Shown in pieces: positions 1 to 9,158 of a DNA stretch of 64,000 nt (position 1 is its first letter; each line of letters opens with the position of its first letter). This DNA comes from Marinomonas transparens (GTDB lineage: Bacteria; Pseudomonadota; Gammaproteobacteria; Pseudomonadales; Marinomonadaceae). The notes under the pieces were generated by a model. It worked only from the letters and a program-made list of their open reading frames with translations, had not been told where the DNA came from and made no database searches. A program made the position numbers and the translations under genes. The stretch lies in the NCBI RefSeq assembly GCF_016463975.1, contig NZ_JAEMNX010000006.1:62001-126000 (forward strand), given 5' to 3'.

Positions 1-105
1 ACAAGGTTTTTCGCTATTTGGGGAAGGGCAGGATTCATCCTTCTTGCCCAAAAATACCAAATAAAGAATCCCCATCGCAGTTTTAGCCAAGGTATTTTTT
101 CTAGT

Positions 106-3100
106 TTAATCGCCGAATTCATCGCTCTCTAAGTCTTGTCCTTGATAGTCTCGAAATTTGAGTGTTGGCGTGCCAATTTTTATCCTAGGCCTAATAAATA
201 CTGATAAAGATTTGGTTTTCTTAGGTATGCTAATATCACTTCCATAAGGAGGAGCTGCAAGGTCCGGATTACTAGCTGCTAACTCTTCAAACGTCATCTT
301 TGCTTTTACCTGAGTTATATTTATATTTAGCCCTGCTTGGCCAAATGCGCTTATTTTAGGGTCAGCGATTTCAATCAGATTAGCCATTAAAGAACCCAAT
401 ATACTACCAGTGTGTATCATAGCCGTGGTATTTGTTATTCCAAATTTTGAAGCATAAGAGTTATTGAGCAATGCTGCTCCTGCTCCACCTAGAACAGCAC
501 CAGCAACGCTTCCACCGAGAAGGGCTCTCTTTGATTGGGTATCATCTATATATGCTTGAGATGAGAATCCAATACCAGCTGAGAAAGAAGGAGGGCGAGT
601 TGTAGGATCAAGATGTATGTTGCCACGAGAGACACCGCCTTTAGCTACCCCCATTAACCCCTTTAGTTCTATTGCTAAATTACCGCCTGCGAAATAACTG
701 ACAGCAACCTTTCTATCTTTTTTGATTGCCTGACCATGTTGATGAGGGATTTTGAAAAGCCAAGACCTAGTTAGCTCTGCAGAGGTGTCTGCGCCTATAA
801 GTTTCTTGTCAAAGGATAAGTTCACGGCTTCTCGTATTCCTACCGTCACCCATGTGGTTGCAACACAATTTACCTCAGCCTGCCCCTTATCTTTGGCTTG
901 TTTAGCAACATCTGGCTCACATGCTTTGATGTTATCAGGGTTCCCCTCCTCTGCATAGTTGGGAAGGCCAACAATGAATTCTAAATTAATCTCATCAGAT
1001 AGCGGAGAGTCAGATGATCCATACTGAAAAGGGACGCGAAGCAGAAGGTTTGCAGACATAGAGCCCTTTGCTAAAGTTTGCCTAATTCCAACTAAATCTG
1101 GCCTCCCTTCAAGGTAGGCATATCGATTAAACTCATCCGAGTTGTCACCAAATATAACCTTAGAACGTTTTACATTGGGGTAGTGAGGTAAGGTGTTATG
1201 AATAGTGACTTCTAATGCTTGGGGGGTGGTTACTTCTTCACCGTTTTCGGTGACAAACAGATCTTTAAAGCGTGCCCCCACATCGCCATTGGTTTCGCAC
1301 ACACTATAGTCGACCTGATAGAGGTCACAACGGTACCAGTTTAAAAGGTGACCGAGTTCTTCAAGATAGGCCGCATAAAACAAATCTGATTCTTGTTCAA
1401 TTCTATCTGAATTGATAAGAATGATGCCTTCATCTTTACCGTAAAGAAAGCCAGCCGCTCGTGTTCCCAATATGGATTCATCAACAAAGTAAGGCTTGCG
1501 GGATTCACTATAAACGCCTGCAACCAAGACATCGTATAAGGACTGATTGAGTTGCATAATGTTGTCTGTATTACGAATATGACTATGTTGAATCACATCC
1601 TCATAATTATGCCCCATAACGTGGCTGAAAAAAGCAGTGAGTTTGTGGCTAATTCTCAGCGCATTTGCCGCATGGATAAATTGATCCTCCTTAAAATCTT
1701 CTATATTTTCCTCTGTTAACTTTCTAGACAAAAGACTCAGGTCTTGAAAGTGTTCTTTTACAGGAGCCTCTATTCCTAAAAGCTCTTTAAATATCTCAGC
1801 ATAATCATGAGTAGACTGATTAATATCCATGTCTAGCAGGCTAGAGGATGCCTGTTCTTTTAGATCCACTAGACTTAGACGGTTTGGAATTTCCACATAA
1901 CTACTTAGCGATTCTGGGCTGTCTTTTAAATAGCCTAAAAAACGAATTTGGTCTATCGTATTTTCCATTGCGCTATCAGTCATCATCTTTGAGACTTGAG
2001 TTACTGAATTAGAGAAAGCTTGATTGTTATTAATCATAGATTTAAAAAATGACTTGATATCATTTACTTTTTCTAAATATTCTGCTATTTCAATAGCATC
2101 TTCAGCTAAAATAGCGGCCCCTGCCACTTCTTCTTGCCCAGTTATTTCTCCTATGGTAGCCACACCACCAAGCACCATTTTACGAAGGTTTTCTGCAGAA
2201 GGGTTTCTCTCATAATTAAGTATGCTTCCCGCTTCTTTACTCACTGGGCCTAAAGGTAAGGAAGCGACGCCATCTAAAAATATATGAGCGGGATCACTAT
2301 CAAAATCATAAGCCTCTAAATTATTTTGATATTCAACAAGCAGCTCTGCTGATGTTTTTTCATGGTAGGCTTTTAATGCTTTTAATTTTTCTAGATCTTG
2401 GTGCTGTTGTTTTATCAATATGCTAAGGTCATCATGAGGATAAGAGTCATTATTATTTAAAGCTGCATCAAGTGACATATTATCTGCTATTCCAATTTGA
2501 TCAATAGCATCATTAGCCGCCCTTGTTTTTTGTTGATAGGCGTTAACGAGGTTATCATCCGCGGCTATAGCATCTCTTAATTCATTACAGGTGTCGGGCT
2601 TAGAAGATGTAAAAATTTCAAACAGTTTTAACGGCGGCGGCGTTATGAAATCCAAAAAACCGTTAACTATAGTATGACTAAGATTGTTACAATCAGTGTT
2701 GTCAACTCTCTCGTTAGCTGCTCTGATTCTAGGTAAAAACTCCATTGAAATCTTGTAGTAGGCATGCTCTCGTTTAAGGTTAATCATTTCGTCATAATGT
2801 GATTGTGCATGCTCCAGCGTATTGGATATATTAGCATGAGCCATTGATTTATCTGGACGTAAAGCAAGGTTACACCAACTATTATCATCACTATCATATA
2901 CGCCCCATTGGCTTTTCGTATCATAATTATTATTAGGGTCGTCGCTACAGACCAATGGTTCTGCTGCTAGCAGCATATCGTCATAGTTATTGATATGGTT
3001 AAGTTTATCTATATTGTGCCAATCACCATTTACCCAGATAAAAGCAATGGATTGACCAGGGGGTATTTCGCCAAGGTAGGTAAAACTGTCATCACTATTA

Positions 3101-4950
3101 CTTGGTGAAAATACAGTGTTACTATTATCATCTTTTATATGATTATCGTATTTTCCATTAATATCAGAGAAAATTTTAATCGATCCTGACGAATCGGTTG
3201 GAATATGAATGGCAATTACTTGATCTTGAGTACTAGTTGGAGTTGGTAATATTAGAATATCTGTAAATGTTTTATACAGTTTATTTAAATTAATGACACT
3301 TGATGATGCTAACTGTATTTTCAGGGCCTCATAAATAGCTTGTTGTCTCCAAGCCTGAGTATGACCGACCGCTGGTCCAATGCTACCTTGATTGTAGATT
3401 CTTTCCATTCCCCCTCTATTATAGTTTATACAATTTCTTCCATTAAATGATAAGCACTGCATGTTTCCTTTTAAGTCTCTTGAAACCCATCGAGTACCTT
3501 CATTTGGATTAATATGATCAATAACGCCTTTCCCCCACATCCATGCAAACTCTCTGTTCCTGGCTATATGGCAAGGAGATTCAATATTTTCAAAACTTTT
3601 CTCACCTAACTGTACTTCATAATTAACAATTCCTGTTACCAGAGGGGAAAACTGATTAGCCGCACCACACTCAATTAATTTTAAAGCGCTATGATCTATA
3701 TTGTTAATATCAACATTAATGGTGTTATAACCATCATAAGATAATAAGGCGATTTTTTTTACATCGTCTTTTGTATTTTGATTGTCTTCTTCGTTCTGGT
3801 AAGTAAGTACAGTATAAAGAAAAGCGCTTGTGCCTCTCCAGGGTGCTGACCAATTAATATCGATTGCCAAATTGGCCACTGTCATTTTAGGTTCTTCTTG
3901 TTCTTCTATTATTTCGGAAGAAACAAATTGAATCGCATCTAATAGAACATCATCTCCAGACCATCCAATAATGGCTTCTAGTGCCCCAGGTAGTTTATAT
4001 GTCGTTATCGTTCCAGTGCTTGTATATTCAGCAGTCCCTATTGTTTTCGTTGTACCATCTTGATAATGAAAATCTAATCTGACTATGCTGTCATAATTCC
4101 TTAAAAAACCAGTATATACTGTTATTTCATTAACACCTTCAGTAGTCGGTAAGTTAGTTATGCCTCCTCCAGTGCCACCGGAGTGGTATGTAATATCTCC
4201 ATTCAAGGATTCCGAGGTGATGGAGTCAATTGCCCAACCTGAATGAAAGTAAACTCTTGATGTTTCAAATGGGTTTACAGGAACAACAGTAGAGTCTTCT
4301 GTATTTTGAGTGCCAAAAATGGGAGAGAATCGAGTCGTTGTTGCTGGTGTTTCATAGGTGATGTTTATAAACCCTATATAACCTTCATAACCTTGATCAG
4401 CAACGACCTCAATTTGATGTAATTTTCCGTGTAATTTAATTTTTGATTTCGTAATAGAATAAGATGAAAATTGACTTGAATGTATACAACCGGATTCCGG
4501 GTTTAGTGGATCATACATTTTTTTGTTTGTTGGATCATTACTGCTAATAACTGATTTATCGTTATAAAAAAAACACAAACCTCCAATAATTTTATTCCCA
4601 GGGTGACGAAAATCGTTAATGGTGATGACTTCAATATAATCAATGTTGTCAATAGGAATACTACCACGACCATATGTATCACTCCCATTTACTTTATATT
4701 TTTCTCCTGTATTTGTGTTGTATTCAATAGATGTCATTATGTCACCAACAGACATGGAGAGCTCTCCTTGTTCGTAAAGTGGCATTATTGAGGCGGTATT
4801 ATCATTACCCAAATCTAATGATAACTTGTACTCTACAGAAGAATTTCCAAAGCTTTGGCTTTTTAAATGAGTTATTTCTTCTGCGCTTATGGTGCATGAA
4901 AATACAACCGAAGTAGCGAGTAATATATAGAATATGATTTTTTCTATCAT
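106..4950 (-). CDS. Giant secreted protein with two jacalin-lectin-like modules, function unknown
   Basis: The 1614-residue protein starts with a signal peptide (hydrophobic residues 5-20, probable cleavage after Ala-23; a Cys at 19 leaves a weak lipoprotein possibility). Residues about 50-200 and 232-342 have the beta-strand rhythm of jacalin-like lectins (Y/F-x-D/N-G turns, an I-x-G or L-D-x-I-x-F ending); the second is the clearer. An Asn/Asp-rich region follows. Residues about 690-1000 are largely helical and charged. At 1197-1201 lies EELGH, followed about 20 residues later by GDVGARF, an arrangement I associate with putative metallopeptidase-like domains of large secreted bacterial proteins. 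Near residue 1500 is a Gly/Ala-rich hydrophobic stretch. The start is backed by AAGG about 9 bases upstream. The gene looks AT-richer than its neighbours and stands alone. It could be an adhesin, a toxin or a secreted enzyme; I do not recognise the whole protein. Confidence 0.85.
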   Translation of the reverse strand: MIEKIIFYILLATSVVFSCTISAEEITHLKSQSFGNSSVEYKLSLDLGNDNTASIMPLYEQGELSMSVGDIMTSIEYNTNTGEKYKVNGSDTYGRGSIPIDNIDYIEVITINDFRHPGNKIIGGLCFFYNDKSVISSNDPTNKKMYDPLNPESGCIHSSQFSSYSITKSKIKLHGKLHQIEVVADQGYEGYIGFINITYETPATTTRFSPIFGTQNTEDSTVVPVNPFETSRVYFHSGWAIDSITSESLNGDITYHSGGTGGGITNLPTTEGVNEITVYTGFLRNYDSIVRLDFHYQDGTTKTIGTAEYTSTGTITTYKLPGALEAIIGWSGDDVLLDAIQFVSSEIIEEQEEPKMTVANLAIDINWSAPWRGTSAFLYTVLTYQNEEDNQNTKDDVKKIALLSYDGYNTINVDINNIDHSALKLIECGAANQFSPLVTGIVNYEVQLGEKSFENIESPCHIARNREFAWMWGKGVIDHINPNEGTRWVSRDLKGNMQCLSFNGRNCINYNRGGMERIYNQGSIGPAVGHTQAWRQQAIYEALKIQLASSSVINLNKLYKTFTDILILPTPTSTQDQVIAIHIPTDSSGSIKIFSDINGKYDNHIKDDNSNTVFSPSNSDDSFTYLGEIPPGQSIAFIWVNGDWHNIDKLNHINNYDDMLLAAEPLVCSDDPNNNYDTKSQWGVYDSDDNSWCNLALRPDKSMAHANISNTLEHAQSHYDEMINLKREHAYYKISMEFLPRIRAANERVDNTDCNNLSHTIVNGFLDFITPPPLKLFEIFTSSKPDTCNELRDAIAADDNLVNAYQQKTRAANDAIDQIGIADNMSLDAALNNNDSYPHDDLSILIKQQHQDLEKLKALKAYHEKTSAELLVEYQNNLEAYDFDSDPAHIFLDGVASLPLGPVSKEAGSILNYERNPSAENLRKMVLGGVATIGEITGQEEVAGAAILAEDAIEIAEYLEKVNDIKSFFKSMINNNQAFSNSVTQVSKMMTDSAMENTIDQIRFLGYLKDSPESLSSYVEIPNRLSLVDLKEQASSSLLDMDINQSTHDYAEIFKELLGIEAPVKEHFQDLSLLSRKLTEENIEDFKEDQFIHAANALRISHKLTAFFSHVMGHNYEDVIQHSHIRNTDNIMQLNQSLYDVLVAGVYSESRKPYFVDESILGTRAAGFLYGKDEGIILINSDRIEQESDLFYAAYLEELGHLLNWYRCDLYQVDYSVCETNGDVGARFKDLFVTENGEEVTTPQALEVTIHNTLPHYPNVKRSKVIFGDNSDEFNRYAYLEGRPDLVGIRQTLAKGSMSANLLLRVPFQYGSSDSPLSDEINLEFIVGLPNYAEEGNPDNIKACEPDVAKQAKDKGQAEVNCVATTWVTVGIREAVNLSFDKKLIGADTSAELTRSWLFKIPHQHGQAIKKDRKVAVSYFAGGNLAIELKGLMGVAKGGVSRGNIHLDPTTRPPSFSAGIGFSSQAYIDDTQSKRALLGGSVAGAVLGGAGAALLNNSYASKFGITNTTAMIHTGSILGSLMANLIEIADPKISAFGQAGLNINITQVKAKMTFEELAASNPDLAAPPYGSDISIPKKTKSLSVFIRPRIKIGTPTLKFRDYQGQDLESDEFGD

Positions 4951-5186
4951 TATACTTACCTTAAATATTTTCTAAAATAATAAGGGTAGTGATATCCGTT
5001 CACAATCAAACTATTTATGGTTAAAGTTATTAATCAGAGTAGCTTTCCTGCCACCTTTTACTTTACAGATTAGATAAAGACAAAAGACACAAATATAATT
5101 TTTAAAAATCGGTATGTGAGAATTGTAATAAAACAAATAAATTGAAAATTTACTCGTTTACAAAAAGTTACTAAGTGCATTGTAGT

Positions 5187-5219
5187 GTGTAAATATAGTG
5201 TAAGTAAAGTGTGTTTTTT
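5187..5219. repeat. Three imperfect 11-bp direct repeats beginning GTGT
   Basis: GTGTAAATATA, GTGTAAGTAAA and GTGTGTTTTTT follow each other without gaps, each 11 bases long, about one helical turn apart. This could be a binding array for a regulator of the adjacent gene or chance in AT-rich DNA. No protein is implied by the sequence. Confidence 0.35.
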
Positions 5220-5678
5220 ATGGATGATTTCTTATGGTTATGCCACCCTAAGCTTCGTAGCTACTATGAACTTCCTATATCGTGCTTTGTTGATACTCTC
5301 CACTGCCCTCTAGCGGCAAATAAAAACGCTGATTTACAAAGCTTTTTAAACGTTCTTGGGTGCCATATCATCACTTTGAAGTTACCTACTCATAGGCGTG
5401 ATGCTGTCCAGTTGCTGGTTCGTGTTTTGACTCATCGGTTTTTCGAACGTAGCTGACAAACCGTCACTGCTGACCTGTAAATGCTTATATGGCAAACTTT
5501 ACTGAGTAAAAATACCAAGCTACCGAACGACAGCATCGAACACATGTTTTTTCCTGAGATAGAAGTAGAATTATAGAAGCGAAAAATTCATTGAGAGATG
5601 GTTTTGGGGATAAGGTATAAGAGTTAAGTTCTGTTGTCTGGTAAGAGAGCTATCTAGAAACAGAAGTTTAAAAAGAAT

Positions 5679-5700
5679 GGGAGGGTAACCCTCCCTTTTT
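5679..5700. terminator. Strong bidirectional hairpin terminator
   Basis: A perfect 7-bp stem GGGAGGG/CCCTCCC with a TAA loop is followed by five T on the plus strand. On the minus strand it is followed by ATTCTTTTT. It could end the minus-strand glycosyltransferase operon, about 140 bases past its stop, or an unrecognised plus-strand transcript. Confidence 0.75.
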
Positions 5701-5823
5701 GAACAATATTCTGAGAATAACCGCTTTGTCTGGAGGGGTTGCATTACTTTTATGTTGTTTTTACTTAATTGAATGGCCGTATCGGTGGAACTGATTAAGA
5801 TTAAGCGCTTTTCTAATTTTGAG

Positions 5824-5854
5824 CGCCACCAGAATGTGTATCACTCTGGTGGCG
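5824..5854. terminator. 10-bp hairpin overlapping the stop of the ArnT-like gene
   Basis: CGCCACCAGA at 5824-5833 pairs perfectly with TCTGGTGGCG at 5845-5854 across an 11-base loop. The stem and loop include the TGA stop and last codons of the minus-strand gene. No U-run follows on the minus strand, and only a loose TTTGCTCTTT on the plus strand. It may slow transcription or protect the mRNA 3' end rather than terminate intrinsically. Confidence 0.4.
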
Positions 5855-7310
5855 TTTGCTCTTTATTAAAGTCGTAGTTTTTTTGAAGGCTCTGACAGAA
5901 CAAGAGGGCTTCTTTTTGGGTTCGATCTCTTTCTTCGCATAACCAGTTCGCATCGCTAATTTGGTCATTCACCGATTGAACAATGAAGAAGGCTTTGCTT
6001 TGTGAGGGTAGCCAGGTGTCAAGATCAGTTGAGCGGTGTTTGGCTTTGCCTGATGAATAGTATTGAGCAGAGAAAGGGCGTTTGTGTCGATAGAACAAAT
6101 CACTTTCTGTCGCTTCTGGTTGTTGTTTCCACACAGCCATTATCTTGTCTTCGGAACGTTTTTTAACCAAGTCAAAGTGCAGTAGGCTAACCATGATGAC
6201 TAGCAAGATTGGCGTTATAAATCCGATCTTGTATAACCATGTTGGCAAGGGCCTTTGCTGATGAAGGTGAGCCAGCAAAAGTGCCATAGCTGGTAAGGCT
6301 GGCATGACGTAGCTGGCGAGAATATTGCCTGCAAAGCTGAATAGCAGCATGGGAGACAGCATCCATAATAATAGGAAACTGCCAAAACCATCTTTACTTT
6401 CTTCTGAATCTTTACCTTCTTTAATAGAGCGAATCCATTGCCATATCAATACTGGGCTCCAAGGCAGCATAGCAATAAAGGCGTAGACCCAAATAGTACC
6501 GCGGGTTCTTTCATGGGCTGTGCCGTAGAGGTCGCCTTGCCAGCCGCTGACAATAAAACGCTTAATGTGCTCGCCGATAATAAAGTAGTCTAAAAAGCCC
6601 GGTGTTTTGTATTCTGCAATGGCATACCAAGGCACAGTAATGATCAGAAACAATAAGGTGCCATATCCCCAAGGTAGGGTTTTCCAAAGCTTTTTCCAGC
6701 GACCATTGGGTATTAGCCAAATAGTTAAACTGATGCCAATTAATACGATGGATAACGGGCCTTTGGATAACATGCCTAGTGATAACCCAACAAAGAATAA
6801 ATAGCCCCAGTGTTTGCCTTTGTGGTGCCATGCTTGCCAAAAACTGATCATGCTTAAGGCGATAGAAAAGGTGAGGGCCGTGTCTGTCATGACGGCACCA
6901 CTGAGCAGGATGAAGGATACTGTCGACGCCAATAGAGCGGCTGTGAAAAGTCCCGTTTCCTGTGATTGAAACTTGTCTCGTGCTAGACCATAAACCAGCC
7001 AAATAATGCCAAACCCAACGATAAGGTGCGGCACTCGAGCGGCGAATTCATTGACACCAAAAAGGCTGAATCCAAGGCTGCTAAGCCAGGTGAAGATAGG
7101 TGGTTTACCCCAGAATGGCACGCCATAGTCAAACATGGGGGTAACCCAGTTGCCTGTTTCAAACATGATGCGCGCCATTTCACCGTACCTTGCTTCGGTA
7201 GTATCCATTAGCGGATACAGTGATAAAGAAAGAAGGCGTATCACCAAGCAGCTGATCAGCAAGGTTAGCAGTAACTTAATAGAAGGTAATGTCAGAGTCG
7301 GTTTTTGCAT
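5841..7310 (-). CDS. ArnT-like GT-C glycosyltransferase (PMT/GT83 type)
   Basis: This 489-residue integral membrane protein has about ten or more hydrophobic segments and the N-terminal loop typical of ArnT/PMT-type enzymes, with acidic and Arg residues in D-T-T-E-A-R-Y-G-E-M-A-R near residues 36-47 and GKPP soon after. Family members transfer a sugar from a polyprenyl-phosphate donor to lipid A or another envelope acceptor on the periplasmic face. At 489 residues it is shorter than ArnT (about 550), mostly through a small C-terminal periplasmic domain, so aminoarabinose should not be assumed as the sugar. Its ATG overlaps the stop of the upstream GT2 gene by one base (TAATG), which indicates translational coupling. 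The GT2 enzyme probably makes its lipid-linked donor. Confidence 0.85.
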   Translation of the reverse strand: MQKPTLTLPSIKLLLTLLISCLVIRLLSLSLYPLMDTTEARYGEMARIMFETGNWVTPMFDYGVPFWGKPPIFTWLSSLGFSLFGVNEFAARVPHLIVGFGIIWLVYGLARDKFQSQETGLFTAALLASTVSFILLSGAVMTDTALTFSIALSMISFWQAWHHKGKHWGYLFFVGLSLGMLSKGPLSIVLIGISLTIWLIPNGRWKKLWKTLPWGYGTLLFLIITVPWYAIAEYKTPGFLDYFIIGEHIKRFIVSGWQGDLYGTAHERTRGTIWVYAFIAMLPWSPVLIWQWIRSIKEGKDSEESKDGFGSFLLLWMLSPMLLFSFAGNILASYVMPALPAMALLLAHLHQQRPLPTWLYKIGFITPILLVIMVSLLHFDLVKKRSEDKIMAVWKQQPEATESDLFYRHKRPFSAQYYSSGKAKHRSTDLDTWLPSQSKAFFIVQSVNDQISDANWLCEERDRTQKEALLFCQSLQKNYDFNKEQTPPE

Positions 7311-8320
7311 TATTCAGATTCCGTGTATTGAAAAGTCGGTTTTGTCATGGCGTCTTCCATGAGCACGTATAAAGGCCGTTGCTTGGATTCGATGAACAAG
7401 CGTCCAACGTATTCGCCTAGTACGCCAATGGATAAAAGCTGTATGCCACCTAAAAATAAGACGATGAGAATCGTCGATGGGTAACCAACGACAGGGTCAC
7501 CCCAAACCAGTGTTTTGGTAAAAATAACGATCGCCATGATGAAGGCAATGACTGAGGTGGTTAGTCCTGCCATAGTGGCCCAACGCAGAGGCTTGGTGCT
7601 GAAAGAGGTGATGCCTTCTAATGCTAGGTGGATTAGCTTCGGGTAATTCCATTTTGTGTCTCCCGCTAGGCGAGCATCTCTATCGAACGAGAGAATAGTG
7701 CGCGTGAAACCCGGCCAAGCGAGTAGGCCTTTCATAAAGCGTGTGCGTTCTGGCAAGGTATTAATGACCTTAACCACTTTTTGATCCATCAGGCGAAAGT
7801 CGCCGACGTTTTCTGTAATAGGGTGGTCACTTATGTGCGACATGAAACGATAAAAATAATGGGCGGTGGTGCGTTTCAGCCAGCTCTCGCCATGGCGTTC
7901 ATGGCGTTGCATTTCGACCACTTGCGCGCCTGCTTGCCACGCTTTGATCATTTCAGGGATGTATTCTGGTGGGTCTTGTAAGTCGGCATCCAGCAAGATA
8001 ACGCAACGGCCGGATGCTTCTTTCATACCAGCACTCATGGCGGCTTCTTTGCCGAAATTTCGGCTTAAACGTAGGCAACGGACTTGATGCAAATGATGTT
8101 TGAATTGGCTGACCAGTGCCCAGCTGTCATCTTGGCTGCCATCATCAATGTAGAGAATTTCGCAATGCTGTTTAAGTTTGTTGAGTGCTTCGCAGACTCT
8201 TTGATGACAAACGGCTAAAACATCGGCTTCATTTAGAAATGGAATGATTACAGTGACCAAAGGTTGTGCTTGTGATGCAGGTTCAAGTTGCACATATTGT
8301 CGGTATGGAATGGCGCTCAT
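7310..8320 (-). CDS. GtrB/ArnC-like polyprenyl-phosphate glycosyltransferase (GT2)
   Basis: This 336-residue family 2 glycosyltransferase has the N-terminal nucleotide-sugar fold (VTVIIPFLNE near residue 22, IDDGS, then a DADLQDP metal-binding motif near 115) and two C-terminal transmembrane helices at about 240-265 and 280-305. Proteins of this kind (GtrB/YfdH, ArnC, DPM1) move a sugar from a nucleotide donor to polyprenyl phosphate at the cytoplasmic membrane. AAGGAG lies just upstream of the ATG. It is the first gene of a two-gene operon with the ArnT-like enzyme and is divergent from a two-component system. The sugar cannot be deduced. Confidence 0.9.
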   Translation of the reverse strand: MSAIPYRQYVQLEPASQAQPLVTVIIPFLNEADVLAVCHQRVCEALNKLKQHCEILYIDDGSQDDSWALVSQFKHHLHQVRCLRLSRNFGKEAAMSAGMKEASGRCVILLDADLQDPPEYIPEMIKAWQAGAQVVEMQRHERHGESWLKRTTAHYFYRFMSHISDHPITENVGDFRLMDQKVVKVINTLPERTRFMKGLLAWPGFTRTILSFDRDARLAGDTKWNYPKLIHLALEGITSFSTKPLRWATMAGLTTSVIAFIMAIVIFTKTLVWGDPVVGYPSTILIVLFLGGIQLLSIGVLGEYVGRLFIESKQRPLYVLMEDAMTKPTFQYTESE

Positions 8321-8477
8321 TGAGTTCTCCTTAATACGGAAAAAGTTGATAGGCTCATACTAATGACGGTGATGTCGCAAAAAGGTGATTCACTTTTTTT
8401 TCATGTGCTTGTGTGACAATGTACCTATATTAAAGAGGTGAATTATCCCCTCTTATGGATTGATAATAGAGACGACG

Positions 8478-9158
8478 ATGAAATTACTCTTGGTGGAAGA
8501 CCATAAAGACATTGCTGGGGTGATCTTTGATTATTTTGAAATCAAAGACTATGTCTTGGATTACGCAAATAATGGTTTGCAGGGCTACGAGTTAGCGAAA
8601 ACCGAACAGTACGACGCTATTATTTTGGATATTATGCTGCCAAAAATGGATGGCTTAACCGTCTGTAAGTCTTTAAGAGAAGCGGGTGTTGATACGCCAA
8701 TCTTGATGCTGACGGCGCGGGATACCAAAGAGGATATTTTGGCCGGCTTCGAACATCTTGCCGATGACTATTTGGTTAAGCCTTTTGATTTAGATATTTT
8801 GGATTCTCGCTTACAAGCCCTAGTTAGAAGACGAAAGGGCAGTGTAGCGAATCGCATTTTAAATTATGGTCATTTGTCCTTGGATATGAGTACACGGGTT
8901 TTGCAGCGGGAAGGCAGTCGTTATTCATTAAATCCTTCTCAATATACGATATTGAAATGCTTAATACAGCGAGCTCCAGATGTGGTGTCGAAGGAAGAAA
9001 TTTGTGATGCCCTATGGGGCGATGACGAGCCCGATAGCAAGGTATTACGAAGCCATATTTATCAATTACGCAGCTTGATTGACCGTCCTTTTGAGCATGA
9101 TTATTTAAGAACGATTTCTAAAGTGGGTTATCGCCTTGTCGCGGAGGGCGATGAATGA
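8478..9158 (+). CDS. OmpR-family response regulator
   Basis: This 226-residue protein has an N-terminal receiver (acidic pocket ED at 8-9, phospho-acceptor Asp-51 in LDIMLPKMDG, Lys in LVKPFD near 101) and a C-terminal winged helix of the PhoB/OmpR type ending in a typical TISKVGYRL segment. I place the start at the ATG at 8478, which gives the normal MKLLLVED beginning; an in-frame TTG at 8460 would add six atypical residues. It overlaps the sensor kinase gene by four bases and is divergent from the GT2/ArnT-like operon, so that operon is a plausible target by analogy with PmrA control of lipid A modification. This link is inference. Confidence 0.93.
   Translation: MKLLLVEDHKDIAGVIFDYFEIKDYVLDYANNGLQGYELAKTEQYDAIILDIMLPKMDGLTVCKSLREAGVDTPILMLTARDTKEDILAGFEHLADDYLVKPFDLDILDSRLQALVRRRKGSVANRILNYGHLSLDMSTRVLQREGSRYSLNPSQYTILKCLIQRAPDVVSKEEICDALWGDDEPDSKVLRSHIYQLRSLIDRPFEHDYLRTISKVGYRLVAEGDE

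Larger units (their letters stand above)
4951..5840. other. AT-rich intergenic region without a convincing gene
   Basis: About 890 bases separate the giant secreted protein gene from the glycosyltransferase operon; both are on the minus strand. The part nearest 4950 should hold the promoter of the secreted protein gene, but I could not pick clear -10/-35 boxes. The only open frame of note, 5211-5456 on the plus strand (81 codons), resembles nothing I know, lacks a good ribosome binding site and has unusual Cys/His/Leu-rich composition. The stretch also holds a short 11-bp repeat run, a strong hairpin terminator at 5679-5700 and a second hairpin at the end of the ArnT-like gene. It may be decayed coding DNA or encode a small RNA; neither can be shown from sequence alone. 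Confidence 0.5.

Noticed and set aside
4880-4950. Lipoprotein signal in the giant secreted protein
   Set aside because: The Cys at residue 19 is preceded by VFS, a poor lipobox; a normal signal peptidase I site after Ala-23 fits at least as well.
5211-5456. 81-codon plus-strand open frame in the intergenic region
   Set aside because: It has no good ribosome binding site, no recognisable domain and odd composition; the reverse strand is broken by stops. It is described within the intergenic entry instead of being called a gene.
6562-7002. 146-codon minus-strand open frame inside the ArnT-like gene
   Set aside because: It is an alternative frame of a well-supported gene on the same strand.
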